Source of the DNA: Bacillus tuaregi
GTDB lineage: Bacteria > Bacillota > Bacilli > Bacillales > Cytobacillaceae
Assembly: GCF_900104575.1 (NCBI RefSeq)
Contig: NZ_LT629731.1
Span: 384,189 to 448,188, forward strand
Length of the DNA stretch: 64,000 bases
Reading direction: 5' to 3'
This document shows, one piece after another, positions 51,006 through 59,739 of this stretch. Each line of letters starts with the position of its first letter. The first letter of the stretch is position 1. A program made the position numbers and the translations under genes. A model generated the notes under the pieces. That model did not search any database and was not told the DNA's origin. It saw nothing but the letters and a program-made list of their open reading frames with translations.

Positions 51006-52496
51006 TTATTTTATACCCTTCATTAGGCTTTGGATCTTTGGTGAAATCGCGAAGAGGATGATACTTAGAACGATTGACGCTCCACCGATTGCACCGAAGT
51101 AAACCATTTCTGTTGCAGGTGAATAGAATTTAACTAATTGTGCGTTAAGTGCTTGTGCAGCAGCACTTGCTAGGAACCATAAGCTCATGGTTTGTGCAGA
51201 GAATGCAGCTGGTGCTAGCTTTGTTGTGGCTGAAAGTCCTACAGGAGATAAGCAAAGCTCTCCAAGTACGACAATGAAATAACTTAGTACAAGCCATAAT
51301 GGGCTAACTAATGAATCTGATCCGCCAAAGTAAGCAGGTAATAGAATCACAAGGAATGATAAACCAGCGAATAATAAGCCTAGAGCGAATTTTTTCGGAA
51401 TCGAAGGCTGGCGGCTTCCAAGTTTGACCCATAACCCAGCAAAAACTGGTGCAAAGATGATAATGAATAATGGGTTTAAGGATTGGAACCAAGCTGGTGA
51501 AATAGTTAGACCAGCAAATTCAAGTTGTGTACGCTTATCGGCAAAGTTGGCAAGAATTGTTGAACCCTGCTCTTGAATCGCCCAGAACATAACCGCTGAA
51601 ATGAATAACGGAATATAAGCGATAACGCGTGAACGCTCCTCTGCTGATGTTTTTGGACTGCGATACATCACTATAAAATATAGAGTAGGGATAATAATTC
51701 CAAGAACAGCAACAAGATTAATAAAACTGCCAATAGTCAGATAACCAGTTGGAACGGCCACTGCAATAAAGATAGCAAGAATAATGATTCCAATACCAAT
51801 TCGAGTGAATACTGTTTTCTTTTCATCTGGCGCAAGTGGGTTTGCTACATAAGTACCAGCAAGACCAAGATTTTTTTTCTTCGTTAATACAAACATCACT
51901 AATCCAAGGAACATACCAATGGCAGCGAAGCTGAATCCTAAGTGGAAGCTAGTATCCATGACAGAACCAACAACTAGTGGTGAAATAAAGGCTCCAAGGT
52001 TAATACCCATATAGAAGATACTGAAACCTGCATCACGGCGCTCGTCGCTTGTTGCATAGATATCGCCGACAACACTAGATACGTTTGGTTTAAGAAGACC
52101 TGTACCAAGCACGATTAATACCATGGAAACAAAGAATAGAGAAACATTACCCGGGATCGCTAACACGATGTGTCCAAGCATAATCAAAATACCGCCGTAG
52201 AATATGGCCTTTTGCGTACCGAATATACGGTCAGCTAACCAGCCTCCAATAATACCGGACATATAAACAAGTGAACCGTAAATGGATACAATGGCTAGAG
52301 CTGTTGACTCTTCAAGTCCTAAGCCGCCTTTTGAAACCTCGTAGTACATATAGTAAACAAGGATGGCACGCATACCATAATAAGAGAAACGTTCCCAAAA
52401 CTCAGTGAAAAAAAGCGTAAATAATCCTTTGGGATGTCCAAAGAAACCTTTTTGTGGAACGCTTTCCACAATTTTCTGTTTATTTATACCAGACAC
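51006..52496 (-). CDS. dtpT: POT-family di/tripeptide:H+ symporter
   Basis: A 496-residue peptide transporter with about fourteen hydrophobic segments. PTR2 signatures include FFTEFWERFSYYGMRAILVY (the ExxERFxYYG motif coupling protons) and FSIFYMGINLGAFISPLV. The start is GTG 52496, preceded by AAAAGGAGG with 6-nt spacing; the longer ATG frame starts upstream of that site. It lies upstream of the amidohydrolase and racemase genes on the same strand, separated by a terminator and REP units, so it is probably a separate transcript but a related function. Confidence 0.92.
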   Translation of the reverse strand: MSGINKQKIVESVPQKGFFGHPKGLFTLFFTEFWERFSYYGMRAILVYYMYYEVSKGGLGLEESTALAIVSIYGSLVYMSGIIGGWLADRIFGTQKAIFYGGILIMLGHIVLAIPGNVSLFFVSMVLIVLGTGLLKPNVSSVVGDIYATSDERRDAGFSIFYMGINLGAFISPLVVGSVMDTSFHLGFSFAAIGMFLGLVMFVLTKKKNLGLAGTYVANPLAPDEKKTVFTRIGIGIIILAIFIAVAVPTGYLTIGSFINLVAVLGIIIPTLYFIVMYRSPKTSAEERSRVIAYIPLFISAVMFWAIQEQGSTILANFADKRTQLEFAGLTISPAWFQSLNPLFIIIFAPVFAGLWVKLGSRQPSIPKKFALGLLFAGLSFLVILLPAYFGGSDSLVSPLWLVLSYFIVVLGELCLSPVGLSATTKLAPAAFSAQTMSLWFLASAAAQALNAQLVKFYSPATEMVYFGAIGGASIVLSIILFAISPKIQSLMKGIK

Positions 52497-52664
52497 GTTG
52501 TAACCTCCTTTTATTCTTTTACTATAATACTTTCCGTGTAATAGCTTTGTCAAAGCCTCTGAAAGTATTCATATTAGCAAAATAATAACGATAAGTCATA
52601 AAATTTTTATAAATTGTTTCTATATTAAAATAATAATAACAAAATAGAATTTAATGTCAAAGGT

Positions 52665-52855
52665 TTTACTTCATTCAGCAAAAGTCCTCCATTTCTACAA
52701 GTGGGGGATGAATGCAAATGGTTCTTCGATTTAGTGGGGGTTCAAACCCCGGTTGAATGAAGTGAAGCCTCCGGCGGTGTCTTGTGATTTTTTAAAGTCA
52801 GTTGATCGAGCGTGCTCAGGTAATCCGGACGCAAATTCGACAGGCGAATTTGATT
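52665..52855 (+). repeat. ~190-bp interspersed element, full copy
   Basis: Module A begins TTTTACTTCATTCAGC and ends GTTGAATGAAGTG; module B carries the GAGCGTGCTCAGGTAATCC variant and AAATTCGACAGGCGAATTT. More diverged than the other copies. Confidence 0.88.
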
Positions 52856-52995
52856 GTTTGGAGCAGAGGAAAAAGATAATACTAGCAATTAAAGCATGCT
52901 CGAAATAGGCGGAAAGTATTCAAACAAAAGATTGACTTCCATCATGAAGGATTATCACTTAAAATAAGGAAAAAGTCTGGAAATCCCTTGCCTGC

Positions 52996-53071
52996 TTTAA
53001 CGCAACGGGGGACAGTCCCCCGCCGCTTTAAAGCGCTGGGGGACTGTCCCCCAACACGGTAATGCGTTAAA
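52996..53071. repeat. REP-like palindromes, two units
   Basis: GGGGGACAGTCCCCC and GGGGGACTGTCCCCC joined by GCCGCTTTAAAGCGCT, with AACGCG/TAATGCGTTAA borders. Confidence 0.85.
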
Positions 53072-53189
53072 AGGGAGGGGGTCTTTCCTCGCAAGACATG
53101 GTTTCATGTTGTATGATACAGTAATAATGTGTTTTTTTACTGGCATTTTCTTGTATACTAGATGGTATGAAATGTAAGAGGTGTTTATT

Positions 53190-55403
53190 GTGGAAGTAGG
53201 AAGAAACGATCTCTGCCCTTGTGGTAGCGGAAAGAAATATAAAAAGTGTTGTATGAAGAAAGCTCAAGTTATTGAAATCGGGCAGGTTAAGCGTGAACGA
53301 TTTTTTCAATTGAAATATGAGCTCGTCCAGGGATTGGTCCGTGAGGTTTTCCCGTCCTTTTCCATGGATGAGCTGAAGGCTTTAGAGAAGGAATTTGAAG
53401 CACGAGTGGAAACGGAAATTCCGGATTCCTTTTTTCAACATTGGCTTTTGTTCTTCCACCGCGATGCGCAGGGCTTGCGTGGAATTGAGAGCTATAACAG
53501 GGCAATCGGCAACCATCGCGATCCAATTTTAAAGGAGCTTGCGCTTGATTGGGAAAAGATGATTCCGCGGCTGATTCAGCAGGTGGATTATGATGAGCAT
53601 GGTGTAATTGTGGAGGATTTGTTTTCCAACGAAAAATTCTATATGCCGTTCTGTGAAACGATGCCAGAGTGGATACCATGGGCTGGGACAATATGTATGC
53701 TGGAGGAATTTGACGGCGGCTACTATATCAATGGAGTTGCGACATCTGTTGGTCCTGACTCATTGAAGAATGCGTATGAATACATAGAAGAGAAAATGAA
53801 GGAAAATCAATCCACTCCACATGAAGTGGCCTTCGAGCACTACCCGGAAATTCTAAGAGCATTGCTTTTAGCACCGGATTATTCTAAGGATGCGGTCGAA
53901 ATTATTCAAACAGAGCTGCAATATGAGGTTCAAAATACCGATTCGGTTTTCCAAATGTTACAGGCAGACGATCGCTTTTATATGGATGAATCGAAGGGCA
54001 GCAACGGAAAAGGTGCCTATTTGAAAAAAATCTACCATTACATAGATAACTGTGCTCCAGGGCCTGTCCGCATTGCAGAGGTGGAGGGCAGTGTGGAAAT
54101 TACCGACAAAAAGCTCGTGTACTCAACGCTTTCGGTGGATGAGGCGGTTTCTTTTAAAAACAAGCTTTCATCCATACAGGGAGTGAAGCTTGTAGAGGAA
54201 AAGGCTGATAGCATGATGGCATCTCCTGATACCAAAGTGGCCTTTTATAGTGTCATGCTGGCAAATGGAGTCCCGCAGGAGTTTGCGACCATCGCACAGC
54301 GGGCTCTATTATTAGAGGAAATGGATCAGCCGATGCCATTCTTTGCTGGCCGCTCTCCAGTGCAGATGGCTGCTGCTGGAAAAACTGACGAGCTCGAGCA
54401 ATGGCTTCGTAAGCATGAATATGGCAGCTATGTGACTATGAAAAATACCGCAGGTCAGGTAAAGGTAACGGCAGACTTTAATACGATGAGAAGAAGATTA
54501 GACCTTGAGCTGTCGCCGTTTGTGACGCTTCGTGAAGAGCGAAATTCAAGACTTGTTCCGGAGCTTCCAGCCGAAGCTCCAGTTGAAGTTCCAGAGACAC
54601 CAGCTATGTCTGACACTCCAGCTCCAGATGTAAATATGCCGGTAAGCTCTTCGGTAACGGAAGAAGACCTTAAACTCATGGAGGAAATCGGAATTCCGTT
54701 TGAAGAAGCGGAGCAATTTTATGTGAAGGATATTCTCGAGTGCTTTAGGGAAAAGGGCGAAGGGAAATCGCAGAGTACCTATTATAAATATCGTCTCGGT
54801 CTCCAAACCATCGGTTATTTCTTAAGTCAAAAAATTATCTATTCCTGGAATGACGTAAACGAAGACGATTGGAGAAAGTGGCTGACCTTTAATTACTTGG
54901 CTTTCAATATGGATGCAACCGTTAATCAGGTAAAGGGCTTTATGTCCGTTCTCAAGAACTTCATTGATAAAATCGATGGCACTTACGGAACGAAGCATGC
55001 CCCAGTTGTGAAAAAGCTAATCAAAGAGCTGGAGCCTTCGATTCTCGCTGCGGTAAAGGTAATGGATTCATACGCATCTTATCAGGAGCGTCGAAATGAG
55101 CCGGAATATGACATGGACCCATTATTCGATACCATTGCATCAGGTCCGGCTACTGCGTCAGATAAAGCCACTGGTCTATTTGAAGTAAAAACGGTTAATG
55201 AAACAGGTGTCACGATGAGACTGCTAGGTGCAGGTCAGAGCGACTACACCACATTGGCTGACGCCAAGTACCTCGAACACCTAGAACCAGGCATGGTCAT
55301 CTTCGGACAACTCGAAAACCAAAACCAATGGCAGCTAAGTAAAATATATCGAACATTCCCATCACAATCTGTTCAATATATAGACATGCTAGTAACGAAC
55401 TAA
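53190..55403 (+). CDS. large SEC-C zinc-motif protein with integrase-like helical domain
   Basis: A 737-residue cytoplasmic protein. The N-terminus is a SEC-C zinc motif (GRNDLCPCGSGKKYKKCC). A long region of unknown fold follows (~30-440). Next is a Pro/Ala/Glu linker (VPELPAEAPVEVPETPAMSD), then a helical domain (~510-610: GEGKSQSTYYKYRLGLQTIG, WNDVNEDDWRKWLTFNYLAF) resembling the core-binding SAM-like domain of tyrosine recombinases. No catalytic domain is present. The C-terminal ~90 residues look beta-rich. SEC-C motifs usually bind zinc and mediate ribosome or protein contacts; the cellular role is unknown. Start GTG 53190, 6 nt after AGAGGTG. Confidence 0.8.
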   Translation: MEVGRNDLCPCGSGKKYKKCCMKKAQVIEIGQVKRERFFQLKYELVQGLVREVFPSFSMDELKALEKEFEARVETEIPDSFFQHWLLFFHRDAQGLRGIESYNRAIGNHRDPILKELALDWEKMIPRLIQQVDYDEHGVIVEDLFSNEKFYMPFCETMPEWIPWAGTICMLEEFDGGYYINGVATSVGPDSLKNAYEYIEEKMKENQSTPHEVAFEHYPEILRALLLAPDYSKDAVEIIQTELQYEVQNTDSVFQMLQADDRFYMDESKGSNGKGAYLKKIYHYIDNCAPGPVRIAEVEGSVEITDKKLVYSTLSVDEAVSFKNKLSSIQGVKLVEEKADSMMASPDTKVAFYSVMLANGVPQEFATIAQRALLLEEMDQPMPFFAGRSPVQMAAAGKTDELEQWLRKHEYGSYVTMKNTAGQVKVTADFNTMRRRLDLELSPFVTLREERNSRLVPELPAEAPVEVPETPAMSDTPAPDVNMPVSSSVTEEDLKLMEEIGIPFEEAEQFYVKDILECFREKGEGKSQSTYYKYRLGLQTIGYFLSQKIIYSWNDVNEDDWRKWLTFNYLAFNMDATVNQVKGFMSVLKNFIDKIDGTYGTKHAPVVKKLIKELEPSILAAVKVMDSYASYQERRNEPEYDMDPLFDTIASGPATASDKATGLFEVKTVNETGVTMRLLGAGQSDYTTLADAKYLEHLEPGMVIFGQLENQNQWQLSKIYRTFPSQSVQYIDMLVTN

Positions 55404-55404
55404 A

Positions 55405-55556
55405 ACGGCGGGGGAACACCCCCCCCGCTAAGGTAACGCGTTAAAGCGCCGGGGGACAGTCCCCCGCTAAGGTAATGCGTTAAAGCACCGGGGGACTGTC
55501 CCCCATTTGGGTAATGCGTTAAAGCGCTGGGGGCCTGACCCCCAGTGCTTTAACGT
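55405..55556. repeat. REP-like array, four units
   Basis: Four consecutive G5-C5 palindromes (one degenerate, GGGGGAACACCCCCCCC, and one GGGGGCCTGACCCCC) separated by TAAGGTAATGCGTTAAAGC-type spacers; the densest cluster of this family in the window. Confidence 0.88.
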
Positions 55557-55673
55557 GGAAAAGGAAAATCTCTGGCCAATAGTGAATTTGGTGGGAGGTT
55601 TTCTTTTTTTTGTTATTGGTGGGGAATGATACGGGGTATCTGCCTGTTTTGTCATTTAGACTTGAGATGGTGT

Positions 55674-55702
55674 ACCATTCCATATTTCTGTTTCATAGAG
55701 TA
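55674..55702 (+). promoter_or_regulatory. candidate sigma-K promoter of spsAB
   Basis: ACC (-35) and CATAGAGTA (-10, consensus CATANNNTA), 17 bp apart, about 60 bp before spsA. In B. subtilis the sps operon is sigma-K-dependent; the match here is by eye and short. Confidence 0.45.
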
Positions 55703-55761
55703 TAAGGAACAGCTATGCAATGCTTAGTGACTAAAACTAAAACAGAGAAAGAGGTGGAGTC

Positions 55762-56541
55762 GTGCCGAAGGTATCTATTATCTTAACCAGCTATAATAAG
55801 CATGAGTATGTTGACAAGACTCTTCAATCCATCTTGAATCAAACCTACCAGGACTTTGAATTGTTTATTATGGATGATAATTCAAATGAAGAAACCTTGG
55901 AAAAGATAAAACCTTTTCTAGAGGATGAGCGAGTCCATTTTTTCAAGAGTGAGATTCAAACCATCGATCAGCGTGTAGCCAAGACAAGATACGCTGTATT
56001 GATTAATCAAGCGCTGGAGTCAGTAGCCGGAGACTATATTGCCTATGCTACGGATGATAATGTCTATGACAAGCAAAAGGTTGAGAAAATGGTGGATTTT
56101 CTGGAGAGCCATCCGAAGGCAATGGTCGTGTATTCTGCCTCGCAGACAAACTATATCAATGAGAATGGGGAAGTAACAAAATCCATTGTCAGACCTGCTA
56201 AGGCGATTCAATGGAATGCACCTTGTGTAACCGATCATTGCTCAATTATGCACAGAAGAACGGTATTACCGGTGATTGCCGAAAAATTTGGCTCGATTTG
56301 GGATGAGGACCCGCAATTTTACAGGATTGGCGATGCTCGCTTCTTCTGGAAACTGAATCATTATTGGCCGTTTTACCCGATAAATGAAGTTCTCGACTAT
56401 AACACCATTACGCCCATTTCCATTCACGCCCAAATTTTTGACGACAAGCCAAGTGAATTTGCAAGTAAGCTTCCAGATCAGCGAACCTGCAAGGAGCTTA
56501 GAGACTCGATAAGAGCCATGAGAAAGGACCCGAGACCATGA
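55762..56541 (+). CDS. spsA: SpsA-like family 2 glycosyltransferase
   Basis: A 259-residue inverting GT-A glycosyltransferase, strongly reminiscent of B. subtilis SpsA (256 residues) of spore-coat polysaccharide synthesis. It begins PKVSIILTSYNKHEYVDKTL and has LFIMDDNSNEE, the nucleotide/metal motif IAYATDDNVYD, then TDHCSIMHR and IGDARFFWKLNHYWPFYP. GTG start after AGAGGTGGAG. It overlaps spsB by 4 bp (ATGA), so the two are translationally coupled. Donor and acceptor unknown. Confidence 0.88.
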   Translation: MPKVSIILTSYNKHEYVDKTLQSILNQTYQDFELFIMDDNSNEETLEKIKPFLEDERVHFFKSEIQTIDQRVAKTRYAVLINQALESVAGDYIAYATDDNVYDKQKVEKMVDFLESHPKAMVVYSASQTNYINENGEVTKSIVRPAKAIQWNAPCVTDHCSIMHRRTVLPVIAEKFGSIWDEDPQFYRIGDARFFWKLNHYWPFYPINEVLDYNTITPISIHAQIFDDKPSEFASKLPDQRTCKELRDSIRAMRKDPRP

Positions 56542-57932
56542 ATACGTACTTGGATCATTACTGGGCTCTCTATCGTGAGTTTATCGAAGCCTTTAAGCAC
56601 CTTACCTTCAAAAAGATTCCCATTTGCCTGTTAACCAATTTTTATCAGCATATCGACCAAGAGCTGAAAGTGAAGCTGGAAGCCGAACATTTCCCTCTCC
56701 CGGAATTGAAGCAGGATACGATACAGCCTTATTTTGAAAAATACCTGCCCAAAACTCAGACCATCAATAAACCAACAACCAACGGCAAAATACTAGTAAA
56801 CTATGACTATACTCGGATTCCAGAGTCCAGCTATCAAGCTTGGTTTGACCCCAACAAAACCATCATTCTCTCTCGCTCAAGAAACAGTCATGTCTATGGG
56901 ATTCCCAATGAAACAATCGCAAAATATGAGGAGCCAACGGAGGAGATCTCTGAGCAGCTGGTCGAGGAGGCGAAGCTGGTATTTGCCCAATTCAAGGACC
57001 ATATCGCCTTTGGCAATGATTTCTTTCAGCAGACATTTCTGAAACGGATTCCCCTCATTGTCAAAACCATTAATACCTGCTTCAATTTATTCAACCAGCA
57101 CACTATTTCAGCGATTATCGTCGGGACGACAGAGGACGTGGTCAGCAGGTCGCTTGCTATCGTGGGTTCTCTTCATGGAATCAAGAGTATTTGTCTTCAG
57201 CACGGGATCTTAATGGGGGAAGAGGCATTTATGCCGATTTTTACAAGTGCCGCCGCAGTTTATGGAGAGTATGAGAAGAATTGGTACCTGCAAAGAGGAC
57301 TTGCCCCAGAGCGGATTCTGGAAATCGGACACCCAAAATATGATGAAATATTTACAGGCCCATATTTGCATCGTACATCTTCAAAGGAAAGCATTAATCC
57401 AGACCAGACAACGCTATTAGTCATAACCGGTCCCAATTTGGATCCCGACCGATTTACAAAGCTAATCAAGTCCCTCGCGGATTCGCGGCGCTATCAACTA
57501 ATCATAAAGCCACACCCATGGGAAATCGCCAAGAAAAGATGTGACCTTTATTATAAGCTGGAAAAAGAGTACAAGTCCATTAAGGTGCAGGCATCGCGGG
57601 AGGTGAACCTGTACGAATTAATTGGCTCTGTCGATGGAGTGGTTGCGACATTATCGACGGTTGTGGTAGAAAGCATCCTGTTGAATAAACCGGTATTTCT
57701 GTTTGACTTTTTAAAAAGCAACCGAGTTTATGATTATTTTAACGGCCTGGGAGGATATGTCCAAACTAACTCAGATGAGCTTTATAGGATGGTCCATCAA
57801 TATTATTCCTCTCCGAAGCAAAAGCTGGATTATGCCAAAGTGAGGCAGCGCTATGTGGACAGTCTTTATCTTGATGGAACCTCAGGACAAAGGCTTCTTG
57901 AGGAATGTGGCAAAATCGAAGGAGATTCATAA
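56538..57932 (+). CDS. spsB: SpsB-like polysaccharide synthesis protein
   Basis: A 464-residue protein matching SpsB by length, context and motif style. It is a GT-B/CDP-glycerol-transferase-like fold: SICLQHGILMGEEAFMP, RILEIGHPKYDEIF, LLVITGPNLDPDRF, LIIKPHPWE and VVATLSTVVVESILLNKPVF are the nucleotide-sugar and phosphate-binding loops seen in CDP-glycerol glycerophosphotransferases and capsule synthesis proteins. Coupled to spsA. The convergent pse genes next to it probably supply the nonulosonic acid incorporated by this pair. Biochemical activity unproven. Confidence 0.82.
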   Translation: MNTYLDHYWALYREFIEAFKHLTFKKIPICLLTNFYQHIDQELKVKLEAEHFPLPELKQDTIQPYFEKYLPKTQTINKPTTNGKILVNYDYTRIPESSYQAWFDPNKTIILSRSRNSHVYGIPNETIAKYEEPTEEISEQLVEEAKLVFAQFKDHIAFGNDFFQQTFLKRIPLIVKTINTCFNLFNQHTISAIIVGTTEDVVSRSLAIVGSLHGIKSICLQHGILMGEEAFMPIFTSAAAVYGEYEKNWYLQRGLAPERILEIGHPKYDEIFTGPYLHRTSSKESINPDQTTLLVITGPNLDPDRFTKLIKSLADSRRYQLIIKPHPWEIAKKRCDLYYKLEKEYKSIKVQASREVNLYELIGSVDGVVATLSTVVVESILLNKPVFLFDFLKSNRVYDYFNGLGGYVQTNSDELYRMVHQYYSSPKQKLDYAKVRQRYVDSLYLDGTSGQRLLEECGKIEGDS

Positions 57933-57934
57933 GA

Positions 57935-57975
57935 AAGGAAGGACCTGCCATAGAAATAGCAGGTCCTTCCCTTTT
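57935..57975. terminator. terminator of spsAB
   Basis: AAGGAAGGACCTGC/GCAGGTCCTTCCCTTTT hairpin. Confidence 0.88.
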
Positions 57976-57985
57976 GCACGGCACC

Positions 57986-58021
57986 AAAAAAGCGGAGGCT
58001 CATCACATAGTCTCCGTTTTT
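57986..58021. terminator. second terminator-like hairpin between spsB and pseI
   Basis: AAAAAGCGGAG...CTCCGTTTTT; A and T runs on both sides, placed so that it could also serve the convergent pse operon. Confidence 0.7.
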
Positions 58022-58139
58022 ACCAATTTGAAAAAGTGACGGGTCTGTCTGTTCCACAAGTTAGTCGGCCTAGTGTCTACACTTCTTGTTCGTTGCCTCG
58101 ATGTGCACTTTTCATCCACGAACCCTTTAAGCACCAAAT

Positions 58140-59198
58140 CTAAACAAACGACCAATCCGCAGGCGTTCCTGCCTTCACATCCACTCGAGCCTTTTTCCCC
58201 AATAGTTGCTCATAGTATTTCGGGGCCAAGCCGAAGCCAGGCCGGATGACTTTTAAATGCTCCTCTGTTAACACATCTCCTGCCCGTACATCCTTGACAA
58301 TATAAATCGATCTGCGGAATTTTAAGGAGCTTTGTTCAGCATCAGTCGGACCGTAGCTCACGTGTCCTAAGGCCTGCCAGACCCGTTCGGTTTCCGTCAC
58401 CAATGCTCTCATTTCCTCAGGCTCCATCGAAAAAGCAGAGTCAACCCCCTTGTCAGCACGAGATAGGGTAAAGTGCTTTTCAATCACCGTCGCACCTAAC
58501 GGAACACTTCCGACGGCAACGCCAATCCCCATCGTATGGTCCGACAGGCCGACCTGGCACTGAAAGGTCTCGCGCATATGAGGAATGGTGACGATATTGG
58601 TATGCCTCGGTGAAGCCGGATAGGTACTTGTACATTTCAACAAAATCAGATCCTGACACCCGTGTGCCCTTGCTGTTTCAACCGTCTCCTTGATTTCCTC
58701 CATCGTCGCCATCCCAGTCGAAATAATCATCGGCTTGCCTGTTGCCGCTACCTTTTTAATCAAGGGGATATCATTATTTTCAAACGAGGCGATTTTATAA
58801 AAGGGTACGTTTAGGCTTTCTAAAAAATCAACCGCCGTGGCATCAAAGGGGGTGCTAAAGGGAATCATTCCCAGCTCCCGCGCACGTTCAAAGATTGACT
58901 GATGCCACTCCCACGGCGTATAGGCCTGTTGATAAAGGGTATAAAGATTACTGCCATTCCACAGACTCTGCCCGTCATTGATTTGAAAATCAGCTGTATC
59001 AAGATTAATCGTCATCGTATCAGCCGTATAGGTTTGGATTTTCAAGGCATGCGCTCCAGCCTTTGCTGCAGCCTCCACAATCTGCAGGGCACGTTCCAGG
59101 GACTGGTTGTGGTTCCCAGACATCTCCGCAATAATAAAAGGAGGATGGTTCTCTCCAACCATTCGTCCTCCAAGATTGATTTCCTTCAAGTGAAACAC
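58140..59198 (-). CDS. pseI: pseudaminic acid synthase
   Basis: A 352-residue NeuB-family synthase condensing the 6-deoxy-2,4-diacetamido hexose with phosphoenolpyruvate to pseudaminic acid (B. subtilis SpsE is the sps counterpart). FIIAEMSGNHNQSLERALQI at the N-terminus is diagnostic; ALKIQTYTADTMT, PFFSTPFDATAVDF-type residues (MIPFSTPFDATAV) and GLSDHTMGIGVAVG follow. A C-terminal SAF antifreeze-like domain (~290-350: YIVKDVRAGDVLTEEHLKVI) closes it. The start is GTG 59198 or TTG 59189; AAAGGA upstream fits neither perfectly. Last gene of the pse operon. Confidence 0.93.
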   Translation of the reverse strand: MFHLKEINLGGRMVGENHPPFIIAEMSGNHNQSLERALQIVEAAAKAGAHALKIQTYTADTMTINLDTADFQINDGQSLWNGSNLYTLYQQAYTPWEWHQSIFERARELGMIPFSTPFDATAVDFLESLNVPFYKIASFENNDIPLIKKVAATGKPMIISTGMATMEEIKETVETARAHGCQDLILLKCTSTYPASPRHTNIVTIPHMRETFQCQVGLSDHTMGIGVAVGSVPLGATVIEKHFTLSRADKGVDSAFSMEPEEMRALVTETERVWQALGHVSYGPTDAEQSSLKFRRSIYIVKDVRAGDVLTEEHLKVIRPGFGLAPKYYEQLLGKKARVDVKAGTPADWSFV

Positions 59199-59204
59199 AT
59201 CCTT

Positions 59205-59738
59205 TTATGTCATACTCAAGTTGACTTTCTCTCTATGAAGCTCCCAATCTTCTTTTGTTAAAATAAACCGCAGGACCTGAAAGGGCTGTTCCTTTCGAAA
59301 AAATGTATGCTGATAAGGCAAATCCTGCTGAAAGCCTAGCTTCAGATGAAACGCAGCACTTTTTTGATTAAAGTCAAACACCTCACCAACAATACAGTTG
59401 GCTCCTAACGTATGAAAGGCATAATCTAAGCCTAAATAACCCATCCATGTACCGGAGCCTTTAGGTGTTTGAGTCTCGCCAATATAAAATCCCCAGTGAA
59501 AGACCTTATTTTGGCCAACCTCCTCTTTAAAGGAAATAAGCCCTAATGGCCTGTTAGAATCACAAAAGAGGCGATAATACTCCTTTTGATTCAGCAAAAC
59601 CTTATTAAACCACTGGCAATGATGTTCATAGGGAATGACTTCATCATGGTACATATTGACCCGGATAAATTTGGCATTGCGCCAGCTATAAAGCAAATCT
59701 TTATCCTGATTGGTTAATGCACGTAAAGTATAGCTCAT
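59205..59738 (-). CDS. pseH: GNAT acetyltransferase of pseudaminic acid synthesis
   Basis: A 177-residue GNAT N-acetyltransferase acetylating the 4-amino group of UDP-4-amino-4,6-dideoxy-AltNAc in the Pse pathway. Features are LRALTNQDKDLLYSWRN at the N-terminus, the acetyl-CoA loop region GETQTPKGSGTWMGYLGLDY, and VGEVFDFNQKSAAFHLKLGF. The start is ATG 59738, overlapping the pseG stop region (GGGTGATTAGAATG). Its place between pseG and pseI supports the assignment; sequence alone would only say GNAT. Confidence 0.88.
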   Translation of the reverse strand: MSYTLRALTNQDKDLLYSWRNAKFIRVNMYHDEVIPYEHHCQWFNKVLLNQKEYYRLFCDSNRPLGLISFKEEVGQNKVFHWGFYIGETQTPKGSGTWMGYLGLDYAFHTLGANCIVGEVFDFNQKSAAFHLKLGFQQDLPYQHTFFRKEQPFQVLRFILTKEDWELHREKVNLSMT

Positions 59739-59739
59739 T

